This document shows positions 33,817 through 41,922 of a stretch of DNA of 64,000 nucleotides, in pieces. The notes beneath the pieces were generated by a model, which saw only the letters and a list, made by a program, of their open reading frames with translations, was not told the origin of the DNA and ran no database searches. The translations under genes were made by a program, and so were the position numbers. Numbering within the stretch: position 1 is the first letter of the stretch; the number at the start of each line of letters is the position of its first letter. The stretch is from Lachnospiraceae bacterium (GTDB taxonomy: Bacteria; Bacillota; Clostridia; Lachnospirales; Lachnospiraceae). The stretch is from contig CAAGMZ010000014.1 in the NCBI GenBank assembly GCA_900771195.1, positions 18,947 through 82,946 on the forward strand, in the 5' to 3' direction.

Positions 33817-35877
33817 ATGGCAGCAACAGTTAAATGTCCTGATCAGTTCGTATTCGGACTTGACATAGGAACAAGGAGTATAGTCGGAACCGTGGGATAT
33901 ATGGATTCCCAGGGTTTTCATGTTGTGGCCATGGAAATCAAGGAACATGACACAAGGGCAATGATAGATGGTCAGGTGCATGACATTGCCAAGGTTTCGG
34001 AGGAGATAGCTTATGTCAAAAGCAGGCTTGAGGAAAAACTGGGCAGGCCTCTTGAAAATGTATGCATAGCCGCTGCGGGGCGGGTTCTCAGAACAATAAC
34101 CGTAAGGTCTGACATAAGGTTTGAGGAAGAGCATAAGATTACCGAAGAAGATGTGTATAATCTTGACTGTTCCGGTGTTGATGTGGCACACAGAAAGATA
34201 AATCAAAGCAGGGGTGACAATGACACTGTAAACTACTACTGTGTGGGATATACACCTGTGAAATATTATGTTAATGATTATGAAATAACCAACCCCGAAG
34301 GGCATCGCGCGGCCAAAATTTCCGTTGACCTCCTGGCAACATTTCTTCCTGAGGAGGTTGTGGACGGGCTTTATTCTTCGGTTGAAGCAGCGGGACTTCA
34401 GGTGGCCAACATGACCTTGGAGCCGATTGCGGCAATGAATGTAGCCATTCCTGAGCAGTACAGGCTTCTCAATATAGCGCTCGTGGATGTGGGTGCCGGA
34501 ACGTCAGATATCTGTATTACCAAAGACGGCAGTGTTGTGGCATACGGAATGATTCCGTATGCGGGTGATGAGATTTCGGAGACGATTGCAAAGCATTATC
34601 TTGTTGACTTTGCGCAGGCTGAAAAGATAAAGCGTGCAGCCGGAACACAGAGGAAATCAATTTCATTTAAAGATATAATGGGGACAAAAGTCTCGATAAC
34701 AACGGCCGATATCATAAATATCACTAATCCTGTTACCGAAAAAATAACATCAAGCGTGGCTGAGAAAATAATTGAACTTAACGGTGGAAAGCCGGTCAGC
34801 GCTGTGTTTGTTGTGGGCGGAGGCGGAAAGATACCCGGTTTCACCGGCTCACTTGCCGGATGTCTTAAGCTGCCGGAAGAGAGAGTTGCGCTGCGGGGCA
34901 GGGAAGTTCTGGGAAATGTGGAATTTTGCATTGATAATGTCAGGAAGGACCCGCTTTTTGTCACTCCTATCGGAATATGCATTAATTACTACAATCAGAA
35001 AAATAATTTTATATATGTGACGGTTAACGGCGAAAGAATCAAGCTTTATGACAATAATTCACTTACAGTGGTGGATGCTTTGATGCAGGCAGGCTATCCC
35101 AATGAGCAGCTTTTCCCCAAGCGCGGAGAGGCGATTAATTACACGCTTAACGGAAGTGCCAGAATGATACGCGGAGAGGCAGGAGAAGCAGCCCGCATTC
35201 TTAAGAACGGCAGGGAATCCAGCCTTAACGACGCTGTTGAGAAGAATGATTATATCGACATAGAAGCTTCGACAGCAGGAAGGCCGGGAAGTCTTACAAT
35301 CGGAGAACTGCCTGAATACAGGTCGACCATTGAGATTAATATTAACGGAAAGAATATTCAATGTCCGAAGTTCGCTTACGTTAACGGAAAACTTGAAAAC
35401 AGCACATACAGCATCTGTGAAGGCGACAGCGTCGTAATGGAAAATTACTATACGGTTGCGCAGCTTTTTGAATTCCTTGATGTCAATCCTGACAGTGTGA
35501 TTGCGAATGTTAATAATTCGCCGGCTGAGGCTGATACAAAGGTGTATGAGAATTTTAACGTGCAGTATACGGACCGTACAGAGACAGAGGATAAATACGA
35601 AAATCTTCCGGATGACGATGAATATGTGCCTAAAGCAGCTGCCCCCACGACAAAAGCGATACCAAATAACGTTCATGACATTCACATTACGGTTAACGGA
35701 GTACCTGTGACACTTAAGAATAAAAGCAGCTATAAATTTGTTGACGTACTTGATTTTTATCCGTTTGATATGTCCAAAATGGGTGGAACTTCACTTATTA
35801 CTGCAGTCAATGGAATAAAGGCTGATTTTTCGCAGCCAATTAAAAATGGTGATGCCATAGAACTCAGATGGGCATGA
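33817..35877 (+). CDS. FtsA-like actin-fold protein with long C-terminal extension
   Basis: A 686-residue protein, far longer than FtsA (~420). The first ~380 residues form an actin-like ATPase: phosphate 1 LDIGTRSIVGTV (~15), phosphate 2 LVDVGAGTSDIC (~221) and adenosine VVGGGGKIPGF (~330). The remaining ~300 residues show three short related segments, each beginning with a beta strand ending in NG and followed by a V(V/D)(D/A)L-type helix (near 399, 504 and 622; e.g. VTVNGERIKL and ITVNGVPVTL), suggesting repeated beta-grasp-like folds. The C-terminal membrane helix of FtsA is not seen. Long versions of this kind recur in Clostridia; the function is unknown. It follows coaE. Confidence 0.8.
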   Translation: MAATVKCPDQFVFGLDIGTRSIVGTVGYMDSQGFHVVAMEIKEHDTRAMIDGQVHDIAKVSEEIAYVKSRLEEKLGRPLENVCIAAAGRVLRTITVRSDIRFEEEHKITEEDVYNLDCSGVDVAHRKINQSRGDNDTVNYYCVGYTPVKYYVNDYEITNPEGHRAAKISVDLLATFLPEEVVDGLYSSVEAAGLQVANMTLEPIAAMNVAIPEQYRLLNIALVDVGAGTSDICITKDGSVVAYGMIPYAGDEISETIAKHYLVDFAQAEKIKRAAGTQRKSISFKDIMGTKVSITTADIINITNPVTEKITSSVAEKIIELNGGKPVSAVFVVGGGGKIPGFTGSLAGCLKLPEERVALRGREVLGNVEFCIDNVRKDPLFVTPIGICINYYNQKNNFIYVTVNGERIKLYDNNSLTVVDALMQAGYPNEQLFPKRGEAINYTLNGSARMIRGEAGEAARILKNGRESSLNDAVEKNDYIDIEASTAGRPGSLTIGELPEYRSTIEININGKNIQCPKFAYVNGKLENSTYSICEGDSVVMENYYTVAQLFEFLDVNPDSVIANVNNSPAEADTKVYENFNVQYTDRTETEDKYENLPDDDEYVPKAAAPTTKAIPNNVHDIHITVNGVPVTLKNKSSYKFVDVLDFYPFDMSKMGGTSLITAVNGIKADFSQPIKNGDAIELRWA

Positions 35878-35908
35878 GCTACAGTGACTTGATACTAGAG
35901 GATAAGAT

Positions 35909-37627
35909 ATGCAGAATAAAGAAAAGATAATGGAATTTCAGGTTCTTATATCGAGAAGACATGTAGGTTTGCTGGTAGCGTTGCTTTTACTGCTGATGAA
36001 TCTGCTTGTTTTTTCGGGAGAGACATCGGGAATGAAGTATTTTCCGATGGGAACGTTATGCGTGCTTCTTCTTATGGACCTTGTATTTGCTTATTTCAGC
36101 TATTTTCATAGCATTACGTTTATCACAATTATGAGGTTTCTGTGTCTTACGGGAGTGGGACTCATGGTCGGCGATTCGGCTGCGGGACTCGTAGGCAGTC
36201 TGAACAACATTGTCATATTCCTGTTTTATATGTTGTTTATAGCTGAAGTGACAATATTTTTTGATACGACCGTAATGAGCTCCTGCATCAGGATGAGTCT
36301 GCTATACCAGATGCCTTTTGTTCTGAGATTTATATACTATTGGATCAGAAAGCCCGATGGATATGTCATGTCCATGGTAAACTATTTCAGCCTCGCTGCA
36401 CTTAATTTTCTGGTTATTTTTGCAATTACAACCATATACGGCAAAATGCAGAAGGACAGCGAGCTGATGCTGTTTGCCAAGGACAGAATTATCGATAAGG
36501 CCAAGGATAATTCAGATAAGGTCAAGGAGAGCCAGCATGAGCTTAAAGAGCTTAATGAACAGCTCGGACTCAAGAAGTTTCAGCTTGAAGAGGTTAACAG
36601 GCAGGTCAGGGAGATAAATAATAACTTTAACATTCAGAATAAATTTCTGAATCTTCTGGTGAATGTTGCCAATTCGCCGAGCCTGATTGCAAGTGTTGCG
36701 GAAACCTTCAAAAAAGAGTTTAATCTTGAATATGCAGGTGCCATATTCCGCGATGATTTTCTCAGAAAAAATTATCCAAGCCATATTGAAGAGTACATAG
36801 AAGAAGATTTTTTGGATGATTTCTACGACTTTTTCGCAAGCGATGCTTTTATAGACAGTCACTGCGGCACAGGTAATGATTTTGTATGCAATGAAGTGAA
36901 TTACGATGAATTTCCGTACCTTGAGAAATGTCAGGCAGGTTCAATGATGGCAAGAGTAATTCATTTCGGCGAGAGTAGCGCTTACAACGGCGTTTGTGTG
37001 TATGTGCTTATCAGCACGAAAACGATGGCTTTTGAGAATAATCTTACAATTCTGGACAGTATTTTTGCCCAGTTGTGCATAGCCTTCGAAAATCTTGCAC
37101 TTTACCGCCAGATGGAACAGCTGTCTATCAGAGACCCGTTAAGTACCCTTTACAACAGAAGATACATGAATTTGTACTTTGAGAAAAATTTTGTCCGTAA
37201 AAAGGATGATAAACATGTTGTATCACTTGCAATGATAGATATAGATCATTTCAAAAACATCAATGATACATACGGGCATCTTTTCGGAGATATTGCCATC
37301 AAGACTGTTGCCGGTATAGTAAAAAAGCATGCGCATGCTAACGGTGGAAAGGCATTCCGTTACGGAGGCGAGGAGTTTGTAGTCATATTAAGTGATGTGG
37401 ATATAAATGCCGCCGAAGAGATATTTAAGGATGTACGACAGGAGATTAAGACCACGGCAATTGTCAATGAAAATAATTCCGTACATGTGAATGTTTCAAT
37501 CGGAGTGACGGAATACCCGTCAATCACTAAGGATATATCAAAATTAATAGACAGGGCTGACAAAGCGATGTATTATTCTAAGCAGCATGGCAGGGATCAG
37601 CTTGTTATAGATAACGGACTGGATTAA
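35909..37627 (+). CDS. Membrane-bound diguanylate cyclase (GGDEF)
   Basis: A predicted c-di-GMP synthase of 572 residues. About six hydrophobic segments (residues ~15-180) anchor it; a coiled coil (~190-240, rich in EL/KEL repeats) leads to a GAF-like region (~250-400) and a C-terminal GGDEF domain. The active-site loop is intact as FRYGGEEFVVIL (~484), with the substrate aspartate in MIDIDHFKNINDTYGH. No RxxD product-inhibition site precedes the loop, so feedback control by that route is unlikely. It begins 31 bases after the FtsA-like gene and ends four bases before the next gene, suggesting one transcript. Confidence 0.9.
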   Translation: MQNKEKIMEFQVLISRRHVGLLVALLLLLMNLLVFSGETSGMKYFPMGTLCVLLLMDLVFAYFSYFHSITFITIMRFLCLTGVGLMVGDSAAGLVGSLNNIVIFLFYMLFIAEVTIFFDTTVMSSCIRMSLLYQMPFVLRFIYYWIRKPDGYVMSMVNYFSLAALNFLVIFAITTIYGKMQKDSELMLFAKDRIIDKAKDNSDKVKESQHELKELNEQLGLKKFQLEEVNRQVREINNNFNIQNKFLNLLVNVANSPSLIASVAETFKKEFNLEYAGAIFRDDFLRKNYPSHIEEYIEEDFLDDFYDFFASDAFIDSHCGTGNDFVCNEVNYDEFPYLEKCQAGSMMARVIHFGESSAYNGVCVYVLISTKTMAFENNLTILDSIFAQLCIAFENLALYRQMEQLSIRDPLSTLYNRRYMNLYFEKNFVRKKDDKHVVSLAMIDIDHFKNINDTYGHLFGDIAIKTVAGIVKKHAHANGGKAFRYGGEEFVVILSDVDINAAEEIFKDVRQEIKTTAIVNENNSVHVNVSIGVTEYPSITKDISKLIDRADKAMYYSKQHGRDQLVIDNGLD

Positions 37628-37631
37628 TATT

Positions 37632-38429
37632 ATGAGAATGATGAGCATTGCCAGTGGCAGCAGCGGAAACTGCATATATATCGGCACAGACAATACACAT
37701 ATATTGGTAGATGACGGCATCAGCGGGAAAAAGGTAATTGAAGGGCTTAGAAAGCTCGACCTTGCACCCGAGGATATAGATGCGATTCTTATAACCCATG
37801 AACACAACGACCATATAGGCGGGCTCGGAGTACTGGAAAGAAAAAGCATGACTCCGGTTTATGGAACGGGAGGAACGCTTAAGTATATTTCACAATGTAA
37901 TTTTCTTGGTAAAATGCCGGATGGGATTTTTCATGCGGTGGACGCCGGAAGTTCTTTTACAATAAAGGACCTGACAATAGGAACAGTTCCAATTTCACAT
38001 GATGCGGCAGACCCGGTTGCATATACTTTTGAATCGGCTAACAGGCGTGCAGGGATAGTGACTGACCTTGGAACATATGATGATAATATTATTAATGCTT
38101 TTTCCGGGATGGACGTACTTTTGGTTGAGGCCAATCATGACATCAATATGCTTATGACGGGACCATATCCGTATCCGCTTAAGCAGAGGATACTCGGCAA
38201 CAGAGGGCACCTTTCCAATGCGGCCTGCGGACAGCTTGTGGGCAGTCTGCTTGGTGATAAAACCGGTCATGTGCTTCTCGGGCACCTCAGCAAGGAAAAT
38301 AATTTTGCCGAGCTGGCGTATGAGACGGTAAGAATGGAAATAAATCTTACGGATAATGAGTATGATGCCGGTGATTTCGACATTCAGGTGGCACGCAGGG
38401 ACATTCCCTCAGATATAATTAACTTTTAA
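37632..38429 (+). CDS. walJ: MBL-fold metallohydrolase, WalJ/YycJ-like
   Basis: A 265-residue metallo-beta-lactamase-fold hydrolase. The metal motif THEHNDHIGGL and a later NHDINMLM/GHLSN pattern match the YycJ/WalJ group, which in Bacillus is a DNase-like protein co-encoded with the WalRK system. No walRK genes are here, so the name rests on sequence type. There is no strong ribosome-binding site; the start is four bases after the preceding stop, implying translational coupling. Confidence 0.85.
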   Translation: MRMMSIASGSSGNCIYIGTDNTHILVDDGISGKKVIEGLRKLDLAPEDIDAILITHEHNDHIGGLGVLERKSMTPVYGTGGTLKYISQCNFLGKMPDGIFHAVDAGSSFTIKDLTIGTVPISHDAADPVAYTFESANRRAGIVTDLGTYDDNIINAFSGMDVLLVEANHDINMLMTGPYPYPLKQRILGNRGHLSNAACGQLVGSLLGDKTGHVLLGHLSKENNFAELAYETVRMEINLTDNEYDAGDFDIQVARRDIPSDIINF

Positions 38430-38442
38430 AAGGAGAAACATG

Positions 38443-38715
38443 ATGAACAAAGTAATAATAACCGTAGTGGGCAAGGACACAGTAGGAATAATCGCAAAGG
38501 TATGTACATATCTTGCCGATAATCAGATTAATATACTTGATATTACCCAGACAATTCTTCAGGGATATTTTAACATGATGATGATTGTTGATGCCAATAA
38601 ATCCTCCAAGACCATTCAGGATATAGTTGAAGACCTTGATAAGATAGGTGAGGGAATCGGAGTTACGATAAAGTGCCAGCGCGAAGAAATCTTTGATAAG
38701 ATGCACAGAATATAA
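38443..38715 (+). CDS. ACT-domain protein (UPF0237 type)
   Basis: A 90-residue single ACT domain (KVIITVVGKDTVGIIAKVC, then ITQTILQGYFNMMMIVD). It is almost always encoded just before the PFL/UPF0210 gene, as here (20 bases). ACT domains bind small ligands such as amino acids; the ligand is unknown. The ATG at 38443 has better spacing to AGGAG (38431-38435) than the ATG at 38440. Confidence 0.9.
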   Translation: MNKVIITVVGKDTVGIIAKVCTYLADNQINILDITQTILQGYFNMMMIVDANKSSKTIQDIVEDLDKIGEGIGVTIKCQREEIFDKMHRI

Positions 38716-38735
38716 CAGGAAAGGATATAAGCCGG

Positions 38736-40100
38736 ATGATTAACATATATGAAGTGAACGAGACAAACCAGATGATTGATAAGGAAAATCTGGATGTCCG
38801 TACAATCACAATGGGAATTAGCCTTCTTGACTGTGCTGCAGGCACATTGGAGCAGGTAAAGAACAATATTTATAACAAGATAACTGCTTATGCCAGGGAC
38901 CTTGTAAAGACAGGTCAGGATATAGAAAAAGAATTTGGAATTCCTATTGTCAATAAGAGAGTTTCAATTACTCCGATTGCAATGGTGGGACAATCTGTGT
39001 GCAGGACGCCCGACGATTATGTTGAAATCGCAAGGACTCTTGATAAGGCAGCCCATGATATAGGTGTCAATTTTATAGGCGGATATTCGGCAATAGTCAG
39101 CAAAGGAATGACAAAGAGTGATGAGCTTTTAATCCGTTCCATACCGAGAGCGCTTGCGGAGACAGAGCTTATATGCAGTTCGGTAAATGTGGGTTCCACC
39201 AAGACAGGAATAAATATGGATGCTGTCAGACTTCTGGGAGATATAGTAAAGGAGACTGCTGAGCTTACGAAGGATAATGATTCCCTTGGCTGTGCCAAAT
39301 TTGTGGCGCTCTGCAATGCACCTGATGATAATCCTTTTATGGCGGGAGCATTTCACGGTGTTTCAGAGCCTGAGGCAGTGATTAACGTGGGTGTAAGCGG
39401 TCCGGGAGTTGTAAAATATGCTCTTCATAATCTGAAGGATGCCAACTTTGAGGAACTTTGCGAGACAATCAAGAAGACAGCATTCAAAATTACAAGAGTC
39501 GGTCAGCTTGTGGCACAGGAAGCCTCCAGGCGTCTTAATGTGCCATTTGGAATAATTGATCTGTCGTTAGCGCCTACACCTGCAATAGGAGATTCCGTGT
39601 CAGATATTCTTGAGGAAATAGGACTGGAGAGAACCGGGGCACCCGGCACTACAGCGGCACTTGCACTTCTGAATGACCAGGTTAAGAAGGGCGGAGTAAT
39701 GGCATCGTCATATGTAGGAGGCTTAAGCGGTGCATTTATTCCAGTGAGTGAGGACCAGGGTATGATTAACGCTGTCAATGCAGGCTCTCTAACAATTGAG
39801 AAGCTTGAGGCAATGACATGTGTATGCTCCGTGGGACTTGATATGATTGCAATTCCGGGAGATACAACAGCTGAGACAATTTCAGGCATAATAGCCGATG
39901 AGGCCGCAATAGGAATGGTTAACCAGAAGACTACAGCTGTCAGGGTGATTCCCGCATGCGGAAAGAAGGTCGGAGATACCGTTGAATTCGGCGGATTACT
40001 GGGGTACGCACCAGTTATGCCGGTAAATACCTTTAGCTGCGCAAAGTTTGTTAACAGAGGCGGCAGGATTCCGGCACCGATACACAGCTTTAAAAATTAA
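38736..40100 (+). CDS. PFL family protein (UPF0210/DUF711)
   Basis: A 454-residue conserved protein of unknown function. It begins MINIYEVNETNQMIDKENLD and continues LDVRTITMGISLLDC, which is diagnostic of the family. It was named for a distant pyruvate-formate-lyase relation, but no glycyl-radical loop is visible at its C-terminus. It is paired with the ACT gene upstream; the pair is conserved across Firmicutes. A terminator follows. Confidence 0.92.
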   Translation: MINIYEVNETNQMIDKENLDVRTITMGISLLDCAAGTLEQVKNNIYNKITAYARDLVKTGQDIEKEFGIPIVNKRVSITPIAMVGQSVCRTPDDYVEIARTLDKAAHDIGVNFIGGYSAIVSKGMTKSDELLIRSIPRALAETELICSSVNVGSTKTGINMDAVRLLGDIVKETAELTKDNDSLGCAKFVALCNAPDDNPFMAGAFHGVSEPEAVINVGVSGPGVVKYALHNLKDANFEELCETIKKTAFKITRVGQLVAQEASRRLNVPFGIIDLSLAPTPAIGDSVSDILEEIGLERTGAPGTTAALALLNDQVKKGGVMASSYVGGLSGAFIPVSEDQGMINAVNAGSLTIEKLEAMTCVCSVGLDMIAIPGDTTAETISGIIADEAAIGMVNQKTTAVRVIPACGKKVGDTVEFGGLLGYAPVMPVNTFSCAKFVNRGGRIPAPIHSFKN

Positions 40101-40108
40101 TTTATTAT

Positions 40109-40154
40109 GCGGAAGCAGTTTGGAAAAGTCATTCCGGCGTGCTTCCGCCTTTTT
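40109..40154 (+). terminator. Intrinsic terminator after the PFL gene
   Basis: An 8-bp outer stem (GCGGAAGC at 40109-40116 with GCTTCCGC at 40141-40148), possible inner pairing GGAA/TTCC, then CTTTTT. It separates the plus-strand operon from the convergent tmcAL gene. Confidence 0.85.
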
Positions 40155-40158
40155 GCTT

Positions 40159-41403
40159 TTAACCGGTTATTACAGTACTTCTGAAATCATCTTTAATTTT
40201 TCTTCCTGAAATATCATAGACAATTCGATTGTATATATCCGCAGATGTCTTATCAATCTGAAAAACCCTTGAAGAAATACCGTTTAACGCGGATGAATCG
40301 TCTTTGCAATTTGAGATAATGGGGATTTGGGATGTCTTTTTGACAGAGGAGAGAAAAGCCCTCCCTGTGTCATTGAAACCGAGAATCCTTGCATAGGAAC
40401 AGCATCCGGATGCTTTTACTCCGGTGATGTCGTCGGCTGTGATGCCGAGAATAATATGGCAGAGCGCACGGCATACTCTTGTATATGTGATATCAGCAGA
40501 TTTAAGTGACATTGCAATATCGGTAAAAGAAGAGCTGTGAAAGGATGCATTGTTCATAATCAGGCGGAGCCTGTTGGCAAGTGATGTGCCGGCATCTGAG
40601 TACTTTTCAAGAGAATCGCGGTTGACGGAAAGAGCATAGTAAAGCAGTGATGACATGTCATCGGCAGTGACGGGTCTTTTGAAGGCTCCCCGGGATTGAA
40701 GGATATCAAATACACCTTCCGGCATGAATTTGCGCACATGGTCAGAAATGCCGGAGTTAACGGCTTTTCTTATACCTGAAGCACTTGCAAATTCAGACGA
40801 GAGAGAGTCATCATTGTAGCCGGCACCTTTTCTTTCAATGCCGGTGGGTATAATCGGACTGTTATGGTATCTGAGGGCTTTCATGTATTCTATGGCGAGA
40901 ATGTTGTTGGGCTTTGACAAAAGGCTGCCAAGGGTGTCATCTCCTGTATAAGAGGTAACAGCTTTTTCTCTGGCGGCAGGCATGGTAAGGCCTTCTGAGA
41001 GAAAGTCGGAGAGAAGAGTACGGTATTCATCCGGTTCATCCGAAAGTATCTCTGCGATTTCAGAAAGTCTGTGAAAATCATCGCCGGAAGCTTCACAGCC
41101 GAAAGCAACATTGTCAATGCCGCCAAGTCCGTTCATTATCCCGATGGAACCAAGGGCAAAAAGCTCAGCGCTTGCCGTTGCACAGACAGTCGGAAGCTCT
41201 ATAACAAGGTCTGCACCGCCCATAAGGGCACACCTTGCCCGCGTGAATTTGTCGGTCATAGCGGGAATGCCACGCTCCATAAAATCTCCGCTCATTATGA
41301 CAACGGCGCAGTCGCTGCCTGTAACAGACTTTGCCTGCTCTATGTTGTATTTATGTCCGTTATGGAAGGGGTTGTATTCGGCTGTGATACCGACCGATTT
41401 CAT
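40159..41403 (-). CDS. tmcAL: tRNA(Met) cytidine acetate ligase TmcAL
   Basis: Acetylates the wobble cytidine of elongator tRNA-Met using acetate and ATP, improving AUG reading. The 414-residue product begins MKSVGITAEYNPFHNGHKY, where NPFHNGH is the nucleotidyltransferase-type ATP site; SGDFMERGIPAMTDK is also conserved. The family was formerly known as YlbM. A CCGGAGGT site precedes the start on the minus strand. It is third in a minus-strand group after the deacylase-like gene and the PgsA-Cls fusion. Confidence 0.94.
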   Translation of the reverse strand: MKSVGITAEYNPFHNGHKYNIEQAKSVTGSDCAVVIMSGDFMERGIPAMTDKFTRARCALMGGADLVIELPTVCATASAELFALGSIGIMNGLGGIDNVAFGCEASGDDFHRLSEIAEILSDEPDEYRTLLSDFLSEGLTMPAAREKAVTSYTGDDTLGSLLSKPNNILAIEYMKALRYHNSPIIPTGIERKGAGYNDDSLSSEFASASGIRKAVNSGISDHVRKFMPEGVFDILQSRGAFKRPVTADDMSSLLYYALSVNRDSLEKYSDAGTSLANRLRLIMNNASFHSSSFTDIAMSLKSADITYTRVCRALCHIILGITADDITGVKASGCCSYARILGFNDTGRAFLSSVKKTSQIPIISNCKDDSSALNGISSRVFQIDKTSADIYNRIVYDISGRKIKDDFRSTVITG

Positions 41404-41436
41404 CTGTTATACCTCCGGTGTGTTATTATTGGAAGA

Positions 41437-41910
41437 TTAATCAACGATTACATCTGCTGTCTCAAAGCGGATTACCTTTGCAAAATCATTTAAAGAAAGT
41501 TCTACCTGATAGCCGCGCCTGCCTGCACTGACGCAGATGGTATCGCAGTCTGCGGCACTCTTATGAAAGGTGGTGCGGAAAAATTTCTTCATTCCGATTG
41601 GGGAACAGCCGCCATGTACATAACCTGTCAGAGGAAGCAAATCCCTGGATTTAAGCATATCAATTGATTTTTCACCTACGGTCTTTGCTGCTTTTTTAAG
41701 ATCAAGCTCTGTTGCGGCAGGAATGACAAAAACATAGTGGTTTCCTGTTTTCCCGACAGTCACAAGGGTTTTAAATACCTTTGCCGGATCCTGGTTAAGT
41801 ATGGCAGCGACCTCGGTGCCGCTTACGGCTTCCTCAGGATTATAGGTGTGAGGTATGTATTTTATTTTTTTCTGATCAAGAATACGCATTACATTTGTTT
41901 TGTCTTCCAT
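41437..41910 (-). CDS. ybaK: Cys-tRNA(Pro)/Cys-tRNA(Cys) deacylase, YbaK/EbsC family
   Basis: A 157-residue editing-domain protein that removes wrongly attached amino acids from tRNA. It contains KVFKTLVTVGKTGNHYVFVIPA with the key lysine, followed by LTGYVHGGCSPIGMKK, both typical of YbaK/EbsC. It is 12 bases downstream of the PgsA-Cls fusion and 33 bases upstream of tmcAL, another tRNA-related gene. Confidence 0.92.
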   Translation of the reverse strand: MEDKTNVMRILDQKKIKYIPHTYNPEEAVSGTEVAAILNQDPAKVFKTLVTVGKTGNHYVFVIPAATELDLKKAAKTVGEKSIDMLKSRDLLPLTGYVHGGCSPIGMKKFFRTTFHKSAADCDTICVSAGRRGYQVELSLNDFAKVIRFETADVIVD

Positions 41911-41922
41911 GGCGGTTCTCCT

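Noticed and set aside
33286..34305. A 339-codon minus-strand frame opposite coaE and the FtsA-like gene
   Set aside because: Antisense shadow; no motif and it conflicts with clear coding on the plus strand.
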